64,000 nt of DNA, taken from Micromonospora sp. WMMD961. GTDB lineage: Bacteria > Actinomycetota > Actinomycetes > Mycobacteriales > Micromonosporaceae. Positions 53,460 to 61,684 of this stretch are shown here, one piece after another (the first letter of the stretch is position 1; each line of letters opens with the position of its first letter). Location of the stretch: assembly GCF_029626145.1 (NCBI RefSeq), contig NZ_JARUBJ010000002.1:3817501-3881500 (forward strand). Reading direction: 5' to 3'. Below the pieces are notes generated by a model. That model was not told where the DNA came from. It was given only the letters and a program-made list of their open reading frames with translations, and searched no databases. The position numbers and the translations under genes were made by a program.

Positions 53460-54158
53460 TCAGCGCTGCTGGTGCCGGGGCAACGCCGACTGGCCCGCCG
53501 CCGCACCGGCAGCGAACGGCGCCCCCGGCGTCTGCGCCGCGATCCGGTCCATCGTGCGCGCCAGATGCTCACTGCCGTCGTCGAGATGCCGCGCCGCTGC
53601 CTGCATGTGCGACACCATCATCTCGCCGAAGATCCGCAACGCCTCCCGGGTGGCCACCGTGTCGTCGAAGCTCGGCCCCGCCGCGCTGCGGTACTCCGTC
53701 ACCACCCGCTCCGCCTCCTGCTTCGCCTCCTGCGCCGCGGCCTGCATGTAGCTCTCGTACTGCACCCGGGCATACTCGGCGACCCGCCGCGCGTAGTCGT
53801 GCGCCTGCGCGATGATCTGCTCCGCCTCACGCTGCGCCGCCGACAGCAGATTCACCTCACGCGCCGCCGGGACCTTCGCCGCCGCCCCCGTACTCGGGAT
53901 CACCCCGTGCCGGTGCAACTCCACCCGGTCGGTCAGCCGCTCGTTCTCCGCCCGTAACGTCGCGATCTGCGTCGCCAACAGGTCCAACTCGTCGGCCACC
54001 TGCACCCGGAACCGGTCCACGTCGGCGTTGTCGTAACCACGCCGGGCAAACGACGCGGACCCGAACTCCCACCGCCGAACCCGATCGGCGGTCATCCGCA
54101 CCTGCACACCGCCGGAAATCTGCATCCCGTCATACCGACTGATCGGGGTCGCGCTCAC
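53460..54158 (-). CDS. DivIVA-domain coiled-coil protein
   Basis: A 232-residue cytoplasmic protein. Residues about 28-65 match the DivIVA N-terminal domain (FGSASFARRGYDNADVDRFR), followed by a long coiled coil (ELDLLATQIATLRAENERL; AQREAEQIIAQAHDYARRV). DivIVA proteins bind curved membrane and direct polar growth in actinomycetes. It is too short, and the context wrong, to be the main DivIVA (Wag31), so it is a paralogue. It lies 52 bases downstream of the flavohaemoprotein gene on the same strand. Confidence 0.82.
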   Translation of the reverse strand: MSATPISRYDGMQISGGVQVRMTADRVRRWEFGSASFARRGYDNADVDRFRVQVADELDLLATQIATLRAENERLTDRVELHRHGVIPSTGAAAKVPAAREVNLLSAAQREAEQIIAQAHDYARRVAEYARVQYESYMQAAAQEAKQEAERVVTEYRSAAGPSFDDTVATREALRIFGEMMVSHMQAAARHLDDGSEHLARTMDRIAAQTPGAPFAAGAAAGQSALPRHQQR

Positions 54159-54210
54159 CTGTTCCCGCCTCCGTCCGCGACTACAGGACTCGCAAGCTCA
54201 CCGCGCGCGC

Positions 54211-55392
54211 TCACCTGAGCCCACCTCCCGAAGTGTCACCGGCGCCCGCCTCCTGCACCGCCGTCCGCCAGGCCGAGCCGTACCACTGCGAACCCAGACC
54301 CTCGTGATGCACCTGACCCGGGTGGAAACCCGCCTGGACCAACGTCTGCACCGCGTGCGAAACCATCTCATCCGACCCGCACACGAACACGTGCCGGGAA
54401 CGCCAGTCACCGTCGGCCAACGCCCGGTCCACCGCGTGCACGAACTCCCCCGGCCGGTGCACGTCGGCACCCACCACGTACGTCACCGTCAACCACGGAT
54501 GCGACGACGCCAACTTGTCGATCGCCTCGCTGTCGTAGAGCTCACTACGAGAACGCGCCGCCACATAGAGGTCCACGCGTCGGCGCGCACCCTCCGCCGC
54601 CACCTGCTCCACCAACGCCTTCACCGGCGCCCAGCCCGTACCCGCCACCAACAACAGCAGGTCACTCGACCCCGCCGACCACAACGCCAGCCGCTCCCCC
54701 ACCGGCGCCGCCAGGTGGACCCGATCACCCACCGCCGACCCGTACACCAACCGCGACGACACCGCGCCACCCGGCGCCGCCCGCACGTGCAACTCCAACG
54801 TGCCATCCGCGCGGGGCGCGTTCGCCGGCGAGTAGTACCGCCACGAACGCACCGACGGATGCGACACCCCCACCGACTGACCCGGGGTGAACGGCAACAG
54901 GTACTGCGGACGCACCGTCAACACCGCCACGTCGAACGCCCGCCGCTCATGCGCCACGATCTCCGCCACCCACCACGGCGGGTTCACCGCCTCGGCGGCC
55001 TGCGCGGCCTCCGTCATCACCTGCGCGACCAACCCGTACGCGGCCGTCCAGTCCGCCGCCAACTCGTCGGTCCACTGATCCGCCAGGAAATGCTGCAGCG
55101 TCGCCACCAGCGCCTCACCGACCGCCGGGTAATGCTCCGCACGGACCGCGAACTTACGGTGATCGGCACCGAGATCCTGCAGGAAACCCACCAGGTGCTC
55201 GACCTGGTCCACATTGGACACGATGTGCCCCAACGCGGTCACCAGGCGGTCCCGCTGCCCGGCCATGTTCGTCGGGAACATCTGCCGCGTCTCAGGATGA
55301 GCCAGGAACAACGTCGAGTAGAAGTAGAGCGGCACCTGGTCGCCGTGAGCGGCAACCAGCGACCAGCTCTGCTTGAGTCGGGCCGCGTCCAC
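54211..55392 (-). CDS. Globin-FAD/NAD reductase (flavohaemoglobin-like)
   Basis: A 393-residue protein of flavohaemoglobin layout: globin domain 1-135 (SWSLVAAHGDQVPLYFYSTLF, QMFPTNMAGQRDRLV, HRKFAVRAEHYPAVGEAL with the proximal His), FAD domain (LLPFTPGQSVGVSHP, RSWRYYSPAN) and NAD domain (LLLVAGTGWAPVKALVE, HVFVCGSDEMV). It should detoxify nitric oxide to nitrate with oxygen and NADH. Its GTG start is two bases after the truncated haemoglobin stop. Confidence 0.9.
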   Translation of the reverse strand: MDAARLKQSWSLVAAHGDQVPLYFYSTLFLAHPETRQMFPTNMAGQRDRLVTALGHIVSNVDQVEHLVGFLQDLGADHRKFAVRAEHYPAVGEALVATLQHFLADQWTDELAADWTAAYGLVAQVMTEAAQAAEAVNPPWWVAEIVAHERRAFDVAVLTVRPQYLLPFTPGQSVGVSHPSVRSWRYYSPANAPRADGTLELHVRAAPGGAVSSRLVYGSAVGDRVHLAAPVGERLALWSAGSSDLLLLVAGTGWAPVKALVEQVAAEGARRRVDLYVAARSRSELYDSEAIDKLASSHPWLTVTYVVGADVHRPGEFVHAVDRALADGDWRSRHVFVCGSDEMVSHAVQTLVQAGFHPGQVHHEGLGSQWYGSAWRTAVQEAGAGDTSGGGLR

Positions 55393-55394
55393 GC

Positions 55395-55793
55395 TCAGGC
55401 GCCCGACCGGTTTCCGCGGGCCACCACCTGGTCCTGCACCTGCCCCAACACCGTCTGCACATCAGCCAGAACGTCCGCCGGAACACCCAACTCGGTCAGC
55501 GTCACCGTCAGGTGCTCGCCCACCTTCGCGTAGTGCTCCACCGGAATGTTCAACGGCTGATGCGCCTCGGCCAACCCACGACCGGTGTACTCGTTGGGAC
55601 CACCCAACACCGTGGTCAACATCAACGTCAGATGCCGCCGCTGACCGGCCATGTCCACATCGGAGAAGTAACCGGCCAACTCGGGGTCCACGAGCACCTT
55701 GTCGTAGAACAGCTCAACCGCCGCCTTGACCGAACTGGCACCGCCAATGCGGTCGTAGTGCGAAGCGGGAGCAGTCTCGTCGGTAACCGTCAC
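55395..55793 (-). CDS. glbN: Group I truncated haemoglobin (TrHbN)
   Basis: A 132-residue two-over-two globin: HYDRIGGASSVKAAVELFYDKVLVDPEL with the Tyr at helix B10, AGYFSDVDMAGQRRH, and proximal His in NIPVEHYAKVGEHL. Mycobacterial GlbN dioxygenates nitric oxide; the adjacent flavohaemoglobin gene supports the same role and could supply the reductase. GTG 55793 has GGAAGGAA upstream. A promoter can be read about 60 bases upstream (CTGACC, 17 bases, TATGGT). Confidence 0.9.
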   Translation of the reverse strand: MTVTDETAPASHYDRIGGASSVKAAVELFYDKVLVDPELAGYFSDVDMAGQRRHLTLMLTTVLGGPNEYTGRGLAEAHQPLNIPVEHYAKVGEHLTVTLTELGVPADVLADVQTVLGQVQDQVVARGNRSGA

Positions 55794-55841
55794 GGTCGTT
55801 CCTTCCGGGGGTGAAGGGTCCAGAACCGTCAGGGACCATAG

Positions 55842-55904
55842 CGTGTCAAACGCCTCCGGTCAGCGCCTCCGTATCGGGTTCCCGACAATGCGTTGACACG
55901 CTGC
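55842..55904. promoter_or_regulatory. Spaced inverted repeat in the haemoglobin promoter region
   Basis: AGCGTGTCAAACGC (55842-55855) and GCGTTGACACGCT (55892-55904) are inverted copies differing by one base of length, centred about 25 bases apart. The first overlaps the predicted -10 region of the glbN transcript. It looks like a pair of binding sites for a dimeric repressor able to loop DNA. It does not match the NsrR consensus that I know. Confidence 0.5.
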
Positions 55905-56053
55905 GTCACCACTACCGACAGGTAGATCCACAATCGGCCACCGCAAGAACACCCACCGTATCCACAATCGACCGCACAGACCCACCGGCCCCCACCACCG
56001 TCACCGAGGGTCGCGAGAAAACCAGCCGGAAAAAGACCGGGAAATGGGAACGC

Positions 56054-56650
56054 TCAGCCAGCCCGTCGCCGCGCCCGCCGCGCCGCCAACTCGTCACCGA
56101 CCGGATCCGCATCAGAATCAACCGCAGACTCCACCGGCCCGCTCGTCGCCGGCTCCGCCGGCAGATGCGACAACGACCCCTGGATCTCCTTGAAAGCCCC
56201 ACCGATCGCGATCCCGAAAACGCCCTGACCACCCTGCAACAGGTCGACCACCTCCTCCGGAGACCGGCACTCATACACCGTCGTCCCATCGGAGATCAGC
56301 GTGATCCCAGCCAGATCCTCCACACCACGCGACCGCAACGCCTCGATCGCCTTACGGATGTTCTGCAGGGACACCCCCGCATCCAACAACCGCTTCACGA
56401 CCTTCAACACCACCAGATCCCGGAACGAATACAACCGCTGCGTCCCCGAACCCGAGGCGTCCCGCACGCTCGGCACCACAAGCGTCGTCCGCGCCCAGTA
56501 ATCCAACTGCCGGTAACTGATGCCCACCGCGTGGCAGGCCGTCACACCCCGGTAGCCAACCGAACCCTCACCCTCGACCGCCACCTGCGGCGACGAGGCA
56601 CCCGGCTCAACCCACTCTCGACCCGGATCGGAATCCTGCGGCTCGTGCAT
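56054..56650 (-). CDS. MerR-family regulator (Rv1830 orthologue)
   Basis: A 198-residue MerR-type protein with an N-terminal extension of ~40 residues, then the DNA-binding domain (ISYRQLDYWARTTLVVPS, GSGTQRLYSFRDLVVLKVVKRLLDAGVSLQNI). The C-terminal part (GIAIGGAFKEIQGSLSHLP) is specific for the Rv1830 group. GGGGAGG precedes ATG 56650. In M. tuberculosis the same protein follows the DUF151 gene, as here. Its targets are poorly defined; drug tolerance and division roles have been proposed in mycobacteria. Confidence 0.85.
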   Translation of the reverse strand: MHEPQDSDPGREWVEPGASSPQVAVEGEGSVGYRGVTACHAVGISYRQLDYWARTTLVVPSVRDASGSGTQRLYSFRDLVVLKVVKRLLDAGVSLQNIRKAIEALRSRGVEDLAGITLISDGTTVYECRSPEEVVDLLQGGQGVFGIAIGGAFKEIQGSLSHLPAEPATSGPVESAVDSDADPVGDELAARRARRRAG

Positions 56651-56832
56651 CCGGACAACCTCCCCGTCAGTGCGGCGACGCGTCGTTTCCGGGACGCGCA
56701 CCCCTCGACACGGCAACCCTATAGCCACCTTCAGGGGTTACCACGGAGGAACCGACGCGACACGCCGCGCAGCCACCGAGAAAGATCACCAACCGCACCA
56801 CGGCATCACCGACCGTGACACCCGGGCCCACC

Positions 56833-57297
56833 TCAGCCCGCGAAATCCTCCGGACGCACCTGCTCCAGGAACTCGCGGAACTTCTCCACCTCGTCCTCCT
56901 GCTCATCAGGGATGACGATCCCCGCCTCGCTGAGGACCTGCTCCGAACAACGAATCGGCGCACCGACACGCAACGCCAACGCGATCGAATCGCTCGGCCG
57001 CGCCGACACCCGCACCCCATCACCGATCAACAGATCCGCGTAGAACACGTTCTCCTTGAGCTCAGTGATCTCCACCGCCTGCAAGGGCGCCTTCAACGCC
57101 GCCAACACATCCCGCAGAAGATCATGAGTCAACGGCCGGGCCGGCTTGACCCCCTGCTGCTCGTAAGCGATAGCCGTCGCCTCGACCGCACCGATCCAGA
57201 TCGGCAGATAGCGGTCCCCCTCGACCTCCCTGAGCAGGACGATCGGCTGGTTGCTAGGCAACTCCACCCGAACTCCGACCACGCTCAGCTCGCGCAC
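56833..57297 (-). CDS. Bifunctional nuclease family protein (DUF151, Rv1829 orthologue)
   Basis: A 154-residue soluble protein: VRELSVVGVRVELPSNQPIVLL at the start, YLPIWIGAVEATAIAYEQQG, ARPLTHDLLRDVLAAL and RPSDSIALALRVGAPI. The name comes from plant homologues with DNase/RNase activity; the bacterial role is unclear. GTG 57297 is preferred because GGAGGCGG lies just upstream; the open frame extends to 57378 without support. Between two MerR genes in the conserved gcvH block. Confidence 0.85.
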   Translation of the reverse strand: MRELSVVGVRVELPSNQPIVLLREVEGDRYLPIWIGAVEATAIAYEQQGVKPARPLTHDLLRDVLAALKAPLQAVEITELKENVFYADLLIGDGVRVSARPSDSIALALRVGAPIRCSEQVLSEAGIVIPDEQEDEVEKFREFLEQVRPEDFAG

Positions 57298-57482
57298 CGC
57301 CGCCTCCGTGTCGTTGTCACCTACGCCGCACCGCGCCCTTCCCTGCACGGTACACGGACCGCGACACGGCCGTCCCATGCGCTACAGCACCACGCCCGCG
57401 CCAGAAAGGGGTTACCCCGGCAAGCCTACGGCACGCTTCCCGGAAGAGATCTTTCCGCTCAGCCACCACCCACCGGGCACCA

Positions 57483-58235
57483 TCAACGACCCAACGTCGA
57501 CCGCAAACCCACCCGCACCAACGCCGCGTGCAACTGCTCCGACAACGCCACCAACTCCCGCGCCGTCTCCGCAGCCCGCGCCCGCGCCGCCGGATCACTC
57601 TGCCGCGCCAACGGCGCCACCAACTGCGCGAACAGACCCACCTCACGGTCCGCCGCCGTCCGATAACCCCGCAGGTGCCGAGGCTCCAACCCGTACGACG
57701 CCAAACCCGCCACCGCCGAGGCGATGATCAACGCATCCGCGTCATACCACCCCGGCGGATCCGACACCAGCACACCGAGCCGCTCCAACTCCACCAACGT
57801 CGACTCGTCGATCCCACTGCGCGACACCAGATCCGCCCGGCCGAGCCGCACCTGCGACGACTCGGCCGGTTCCGACTCACGACCCGGCACCGCACCATCA
57901 GGACCAACAGCCACCAACGCAGGCCGCGACCTCTCCGGCTGCTCACCGGACGAATCCCACTGCGCCAACTGCTCACGGATCACCCGCAACGGCAGATACC
58001 GGTCCCGCTGCGCGGTCAACACGAACCGCAACCGCGCCACATCGTCCCAGCTGTACTTCCGGTAACCCGCCGCCGTCCGCTGCGGCTCGACCAGCCCCTC
58101 GGCCTCAAGAAACCGCAGCTTCGAAATCGTGGTGTCCGGAAAATCCACCCGCAACTGCCCGAGCACCTCACCGATGCTCATCAGCGGCTGAGACCGGGCC
58201 GCACCGGGTGACGTGGAGGCCGCAGGCTCGTTCAC
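57483..58235 (-). CDS. ftsR: FtsR-type MerR regulator (Rv1828 orthologue)
   Basis: A 250-residue MerR protein: MSIGEVLGQLRVDFPDTTISKLRFLEAEGLVEPQRTAAGYRKY is its DNA-binding start (residues 19-60), and a second winged-helix-like region (DLVSRSGIDESTLVELERLGVL) follows a Ser/Pro-rich linker. The Corynebacterium glutamicum orthologue FtsR activates ftsZ. The GTG start overlaps the stop of the FHA gene (GTGA), linking this regulator to GarA expression. Confidence 0.87.
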   Translation of the reverse strand: MNEPAASTSPGAARSQPLMSIGEVLGQLRVDFPDTTISKLRFLEAEGLVEPQRTAAGYRKYSWDDVARLRFVLTAQRDRYLPLRVIREQLAQWDSSGEQPERSRPALVAVGPDGAVPGRESEPAESSQVRLGRADLVSRSGIDESTLVELERLGVLVSDPPGWYDADALIIASAVAGLASYGLEPRHLRGYRTAADREVGLFAQLVAPLARQSDPAARARAAETARELVALSEQLHAALVRVGLRSTLGR

Positions 58236-58684
58236 CCCCGGCCGGCCTCCTCCTCCGGGCGCGGACCGGCGATGAACACCACCCGGAACTTACCGATCTG
58301 AACCTCATCACCATTACTCAACGTGGCCGCCTCGACGCGCTCACGATTCACGTACGTGCCATTCAGGCTGCCCACGTCCCGCACCGTGAACGTCCCACCA
58401 TCACGGTGGAACTCCGCGTGCCGACGCGACACCGTCACGTCATCGAGGAAGATGTCACTGTCCGGATGCCGGCCACTGGTCGTCACATCGTGGTCCAACA
58501 AGAACCGGGCACCCGCATTCGGACCTCGACGAACCACCAGCAGCGCCATACCCGGCGGCAACGAACCGGACATCCGGCTCGGCACCACATCGGTGTCCGG
58601 CCCTTCCAGCACTTCGTCGAGCGAACCGAGATTGAGCGTCGAAGTGACGTCGAGTGGGGGGAACTCGTCGTCTGGCCGCGTCAT
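58232..58684 (-). CDS. garA: GarA/OdhI-type FHA-domain protein
   Basis: A 150-residue phosphothreonine-binding protein. The FHA domain (about 55-140) is nearly standard: SGRHPDSDIFLDDVTVSRRH, VGSLNGTYVNRERVE, NGDEVQIGKFRVVF. GarA/OdhI inhibits 2-oxoglutarate dehydrogenase and adjusts glutamate metabolism until a PknB/PknG-type kinase phosphorylates its N-terminal Thr pair. The canonical ETTS site is replaced by DVTSTLNLGS (Thr13/Thr16 region), still a credible target. Followed by ftsR with a 4-base overlap. Confidence 0.9.
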   Translation of the reverse strand: MTRPDDEFPPLDVTSTLNLGSLDEVLEGPDTDVVPSRMSGSLPPGMALLVVRRGPNAGARFLLDHDVTTSGRHPDSDIFLDDVTVSRRHAEFHRDGGTFTVRDVGSLNGTYVNRERVEAATLSNGDEVQIGKFRVVFIAGPRPEEEAGRG

Positions 58685-58899
58685 GGGACCACCTCACGGA
58701 TCTGTTCGGTCGGCGTCGGGTAATGGCGGGTCTGGCCGCCGGGCACGTGCACACCCGGCGGCTGGCTCCCCGTGCCCGGGAAGGCAATTCCGCAACGCTC
58801 AACTATTTGGGTTCTCGGTCGACTGGGCGAGCCTAGCCAGCGCCGAAATGCAGGGCAACCGGACGCGCGCAGACAGCACACGCACCGGAACAAGCTCAC

Positions 58900-59280
58900 T
58901 CAGCCTTCGGTGATCTTCTGATACGCGCCCGCCGTCAGCAACCCATCCGTCGCCGTCGGATCATTCGGCGTGATCTCCACCAACCAACCCTCACCGTACG
59001 GATCAGTGTTGATCAGCTCCGGCGTGTCACCCAACGCCTCGTTGCGGGCCGCAACCGTGCCCGCCACCGGCGCGTAGATCTCCGACACGCTCTTGGTCGA
59101 CTCGATCTCACCCAACGAGTCACCGGCCGCGACCACCGCACCCGCCTCGGGCAACTGCACGTACACGATGTCACCCAGCGCGTCCTGCGCGAAGTGCGTG
59201 ATGCCGACCCGGATCACACCCGTGCCGTCACCCGCCACCCACTCATGCTCGGCGGTGTATCGCAGATCCTCAGGAATCAC
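58900..59280 (-). CDS. gcvH: Glycine cleavage system H protein
   Basis: A 126-residue lipoyl carrier. Lys63 in GEIESTKSVSEIYAPV is the lipoylation site; YTAEHEWV and GDIVYVQLPEAG are family blocks. It shuttles the aminomethyl group between GcvP (gene 8.5 kb to the left) and GcvT. Upstream of garA, 215 bases away, on the same strand, as in M. tuberculosis. No riboswitch is seen here, unlike gcvP. Confidence 0.95.
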   Translation of the reverse strand: MIPEDLRYTAEHEWVAGDGTGVIRVGITHFAQDALGDIVYVQLPEAGAVVAAGDSLGEIESTKSVSEIYAPVAGTVAARNEALGDTPELINTDPYGEGWLVEITPNDPTATDGLLTAGAYQKITEG

Positions 59281-59340
59281 CAGACGCGTCCTTCATCCAT
59301 CGGTGCCCCGGACCACCCGGGTCCGGCGCGGCCGCGCCGG

Positions 59341-60399
59341 TCAGGAGACCGGACGGGCGTGTTCCAACTTGATCGGCACGTGCAGCGCCGAAACCTCGGC
59401 AACCTCACGCTCCCCAAACGTCACGTTACCGCCGCCACCCCGGACCGACGCCACCACCCCACCAGGAATGTTCAACGCCGTACGCATCGTCGCCGGATCA
59501 CCGATCACCGTGATCGTGTACGGCCCCGTCAACCGACGCCCCTCCACCACCAACGACCCGTTGTCCCCATCCAGGAAGTACGTCGACGCGATGATCCGCA
59601 CGGTCGCCCGATCACCACCGGAGATCTGCATCGCCTCCGCCCCCGCGCCCCGCAACTCCTGCACCGCGTCCAACACCCGGTTAGCCGTGATCGGCTTGCC
59701 CCCGGAATCGAACTGCACCGTCAGGCCCGGGCCCACCGCCGGCAACGTACCCGCCAGGATCCCCAACTCGTCCGCCCGCCGCGTCGCCTCGTCCAGGGCC
59801 GCCTGACGACCCTGCTCACCCGACTGCAACTGCCGCTGGCTGTCCTCCAGCGCACGGATGTCCTGCTGAAGACGGTTCTCCCGCGCATCCAGATCCGACA
59901 GGATCCGGACCAGGTCCTCCTGCCGCGTCGCCGCCAACGTCGGGTCCTTCGACGTCGTCTTCAACTGCACGACCAACGTGAAACCCAACAACACCAACAA
60001 CGCCACGATCATCACCCCGGCCGCACTCAACCGGGACCGCCCAGCCACCACCGGCGCCGACTCCCCGACCGGCTCGGCCAACCCGTCAGAGCTCGCCACC
60101 GGCTCGGCCATTCCATCAGAGCTCGCCACCGGCTCGGCCAACCCGCCGGAACTCGCCACCGGCTCCCTCGACCGCGACACCGCGCTCAGATCCACCGTCG
60201 CGCCGTCGTCGACCGGCTCCACCACAGGCTCATCACCCGGCTCCGACACCGCCGGCTCACCCTGCGGCGCCAACGGGCTCAACTCGTCCGGATCCGGCGC
60301 ATCCGGCCGCGGATCAGGCTCACCCGCCGGCCCACCCGGCCGCGCCGGACCCGCCGGCTGCGGCCACCCCGTCCCCGTGTCGGTCTGCTCGTCACTCAT
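59341..60399 (-). CDS. DUF881 membrane protein (Rv1825-like) with repeat-containing cytoplasmic tail
   Basis: A 352-residue single-pass protein. Residues 1-115 are an acidic Pro/Ser-rich cytoplasmic tail with three copies of a ten-residue unit EPVASSxGxA; a membrane helix follows (AAGVMIVALLVLLGFTLVV), then a coiled coil (VRILSDLDARENRLQQDI) and the DUF881 domain (LTVQFDSGGKPI, AMQISGG, LTGPYTITVIGDPATM). Mycobacterial homologues are linked to cell-wall/division functions. It pairs with a second DUF881 gene, with Sbp between. Confidence 0.87.
   Translation of the reverse strand: MSDEQTDTGTGWPQPAGPARPGGPAGEPDPRPDAPDPDELSPLAPQGEPAVSEPGDEPVVEPVDDGATVDLSAVSRSREPVASSGGLAEPVASSDGMAEPVASSDGLAEPVGESAPVVAGRSRLSAAGVMIVALLVLLGFTLVVQLKTTSKDPTLAATRQEDLVRILSDLDARENRLQQDIRALEDSQRQLQSGEQGRQAALDEATRRADELGILAGTLPAVGPGLTVQFDSGGKPITANRVLDAVQELRGAGAEAMQISGGDRATVRIIASTYFLDGDNGSLVVEGRRLTGPYTITVIGDPATMRTALNIPGGVVASVRGGGGNVTFGEREVAEVSALHVPIKLEHARPVS
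60068..60163. repeat. 30-bp tandem repeats inside the DUF881 gene
   Basis: GGCTCGGCCA recurs at 60071, 60101 and 60131, and GGCTC at 60161: three full 30-bp units and a partial one, in frame, encoding EPVASSxGxA. Copy number could vary between strains by slippage without breaking the frame. Confidence 0.8.
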
Positions 60400-60410
60400 C
60401 GCAACCCAAC

Positions 60411-60743
60411 CTACGCCCGGAACAGGTGCCGGCGGATCGCCGCCACGTTGCCGAAGATACGCACACCCAACACAACGACCACACCGGTGGACAACTGCCC
60501 GCCGACCCCCAACTGGTCACCCAGATACACGATCAGACCAGCGACCAGCACATTCGAGATGAACGACACCACGAACTGCTTGTCGTCGAAGATGCGGTCC
60601 AACCTCGCCCGCACACCACCGAACACCGCGTCCAACGCGGCCACCACCGCGATCGGCAGGTACGGCTGCAACGCCGCCGGCACCGCGGGATCAAGCAACA
60701 CACCGAGCACCACACCGGCGAGCAACGCCAGCACCGCGATCAT
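60411..60743 (-). CDS. sbp: Small basic protein Sbp (DUF1290, Rv1824-like)
   Basis: A 110-residue membrane protein with about three helices: VLALLAGVVLGVLLDP, LPIAVVAALDAVFGGVRARLD, FVVSFISNVLVAGLIVYLGDQLG. The Sbp family is named from a gene near ftsZ in Bacillus; the function is unknown. It overlaps the upstream DUF881 gene by four bases (ATGA) and is 11 bases from the downstream one, so the three act as a unit. Confidence 0.88.
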   Translation of the reverse strand: MIAVLALLAGVVLGVLLDPAVPAALQPYLPIAVVAALDAVFGGVRARLDRIFDDKQFVVSFISNVLVAGLIVYLGDQLGVGGQLSTGVVVVLGVRIFGNVAAIRRHLFRA

Positions 60744-61684
60744 CGGCCACCTCCGGAGGGGCTAACTGTCGTCGTCGGACCGGACGACCCGGGACTGCCG
60801 GACCGGACACCCGACGCAGAAGGGCTCGGACTGACCGACGGCTTGGCGTAGCGTAGCTGCGGCTCCGCAGCCGCCGGCAGGGTGAGGTCGTCCGACTCCC
60901 GCACACCGAACGACAACCCGGTCTTCTGCGCGACCTCCCGCATCAACGCCGCGTTCCGACTGTTCTCGAACTTGCGCCGCATCGAACCCGGACCGATCGC
61001 CGACACCTCGTACGGCCCGGTCACCGGCCGGAAATCCACCAGCATGGCCTCGCCCGCCGACCGGATCGTCGACGTCGACGTCAACCGCTGCCCGTTGATG
61101 GCGATCGCCTCCGCGCCGGCACTCCACAACGCGTTGGCCACCCCCTGCAGATCGCTGTAGAGCACCCGCGGCGGACCAGCTCCGGCGCCGGTCACCGCGT
61201 CCGCGTTGTCCGGCGCGTCCGCCAACCGCACCACCACACCGTCACCGCGCACCCGACCCAGCCCCGTACTCGCCTCCAGGTCGCGCAGCCGGGCGGCCGC
61301 GGATCCACTCAACGCCGCGTCCCGCTGCCGGCTGACCTCCTCGCGCAGCTGGTCCGCCCGCGTGGACAACCGGTCGGTCTGACCCTCCCGCTCCTTGATC
61401 TGCGCCACCAGACCGGAACGGGCCTGGCTGCGCCCCGGCTCGTCCGCCATCGTCTGCCGGTACGCGACAGCGAACAGGAAACCGAGCATCACCACCACGA
61501 CCAGGCTGATCGTCCGCGCCGACCGGGCCCGCCACCCCCGCACCGGCCCGGACTCCGCCGACCGCCGGCGGGCAGCCGCCGCGTCCGCATACCCCGGATC
61601 CAGCGGGTTGCGGAACAGCTCGGTCAGGAAGTCCGGCGCGTACACCCGGTCCTGGCCGGGCTTCCCGAGCTGCGGCGCGCTCAC
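60740..61684 (-). CDS. DUF881 membrane protein (Rv1823-like)
   Basis: A 314-residue single-pass protein: cytoplasmic N-terminus (PDFLTELFRNPLDPGYADA), membrane helix (TISLVVVVMLGFLFAVAY), coiled coil, and an extracytoplasmic DUF881 domain (GVVVRLADAPDN, VLYSDLQGVANALWSAGAEAI, TGPYEVSAIGPGSM), with a Ser/Pro/Gly-rich tail. It overlaps both neighbours by four bases (pgsA upstream, sbp downstream), showing coupled expression. Confidence 0.87.
   Translation of the reverse strand: MSAPQLGKPGQDRVYAPDFLTELFRNPLDPGYADAAAARRRSAESGPVRGWRARSARTISLVVVVMLGFLFAVAYRQTMADEPGRSQARSGLVAQIKEREGQTDRLSTRADQLREEVSRQRDAALSGSAAARLRDLEASTGLGRVRGDGVVVRLADAPDNADAVTGAGAGPPRVLYSDLQGVANALWSAGAEAIAINGQRLTSTSTIRSAGEAMLVDFRPVTGPYEVSAIGPGSMRRKFENSRNAALMREVAQKTGLSFGVRESDDLTLPAAAEPQLRYAKPSVSPSPSASGVRSGSPGSSGPTTTVSPSGGGR

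Noticed and set aside
60068..60163. CRISPR-like short repeats
   Set aside because: Units are contiguous 30-bp tandem repeats without spacers and stay in frame within a gene.
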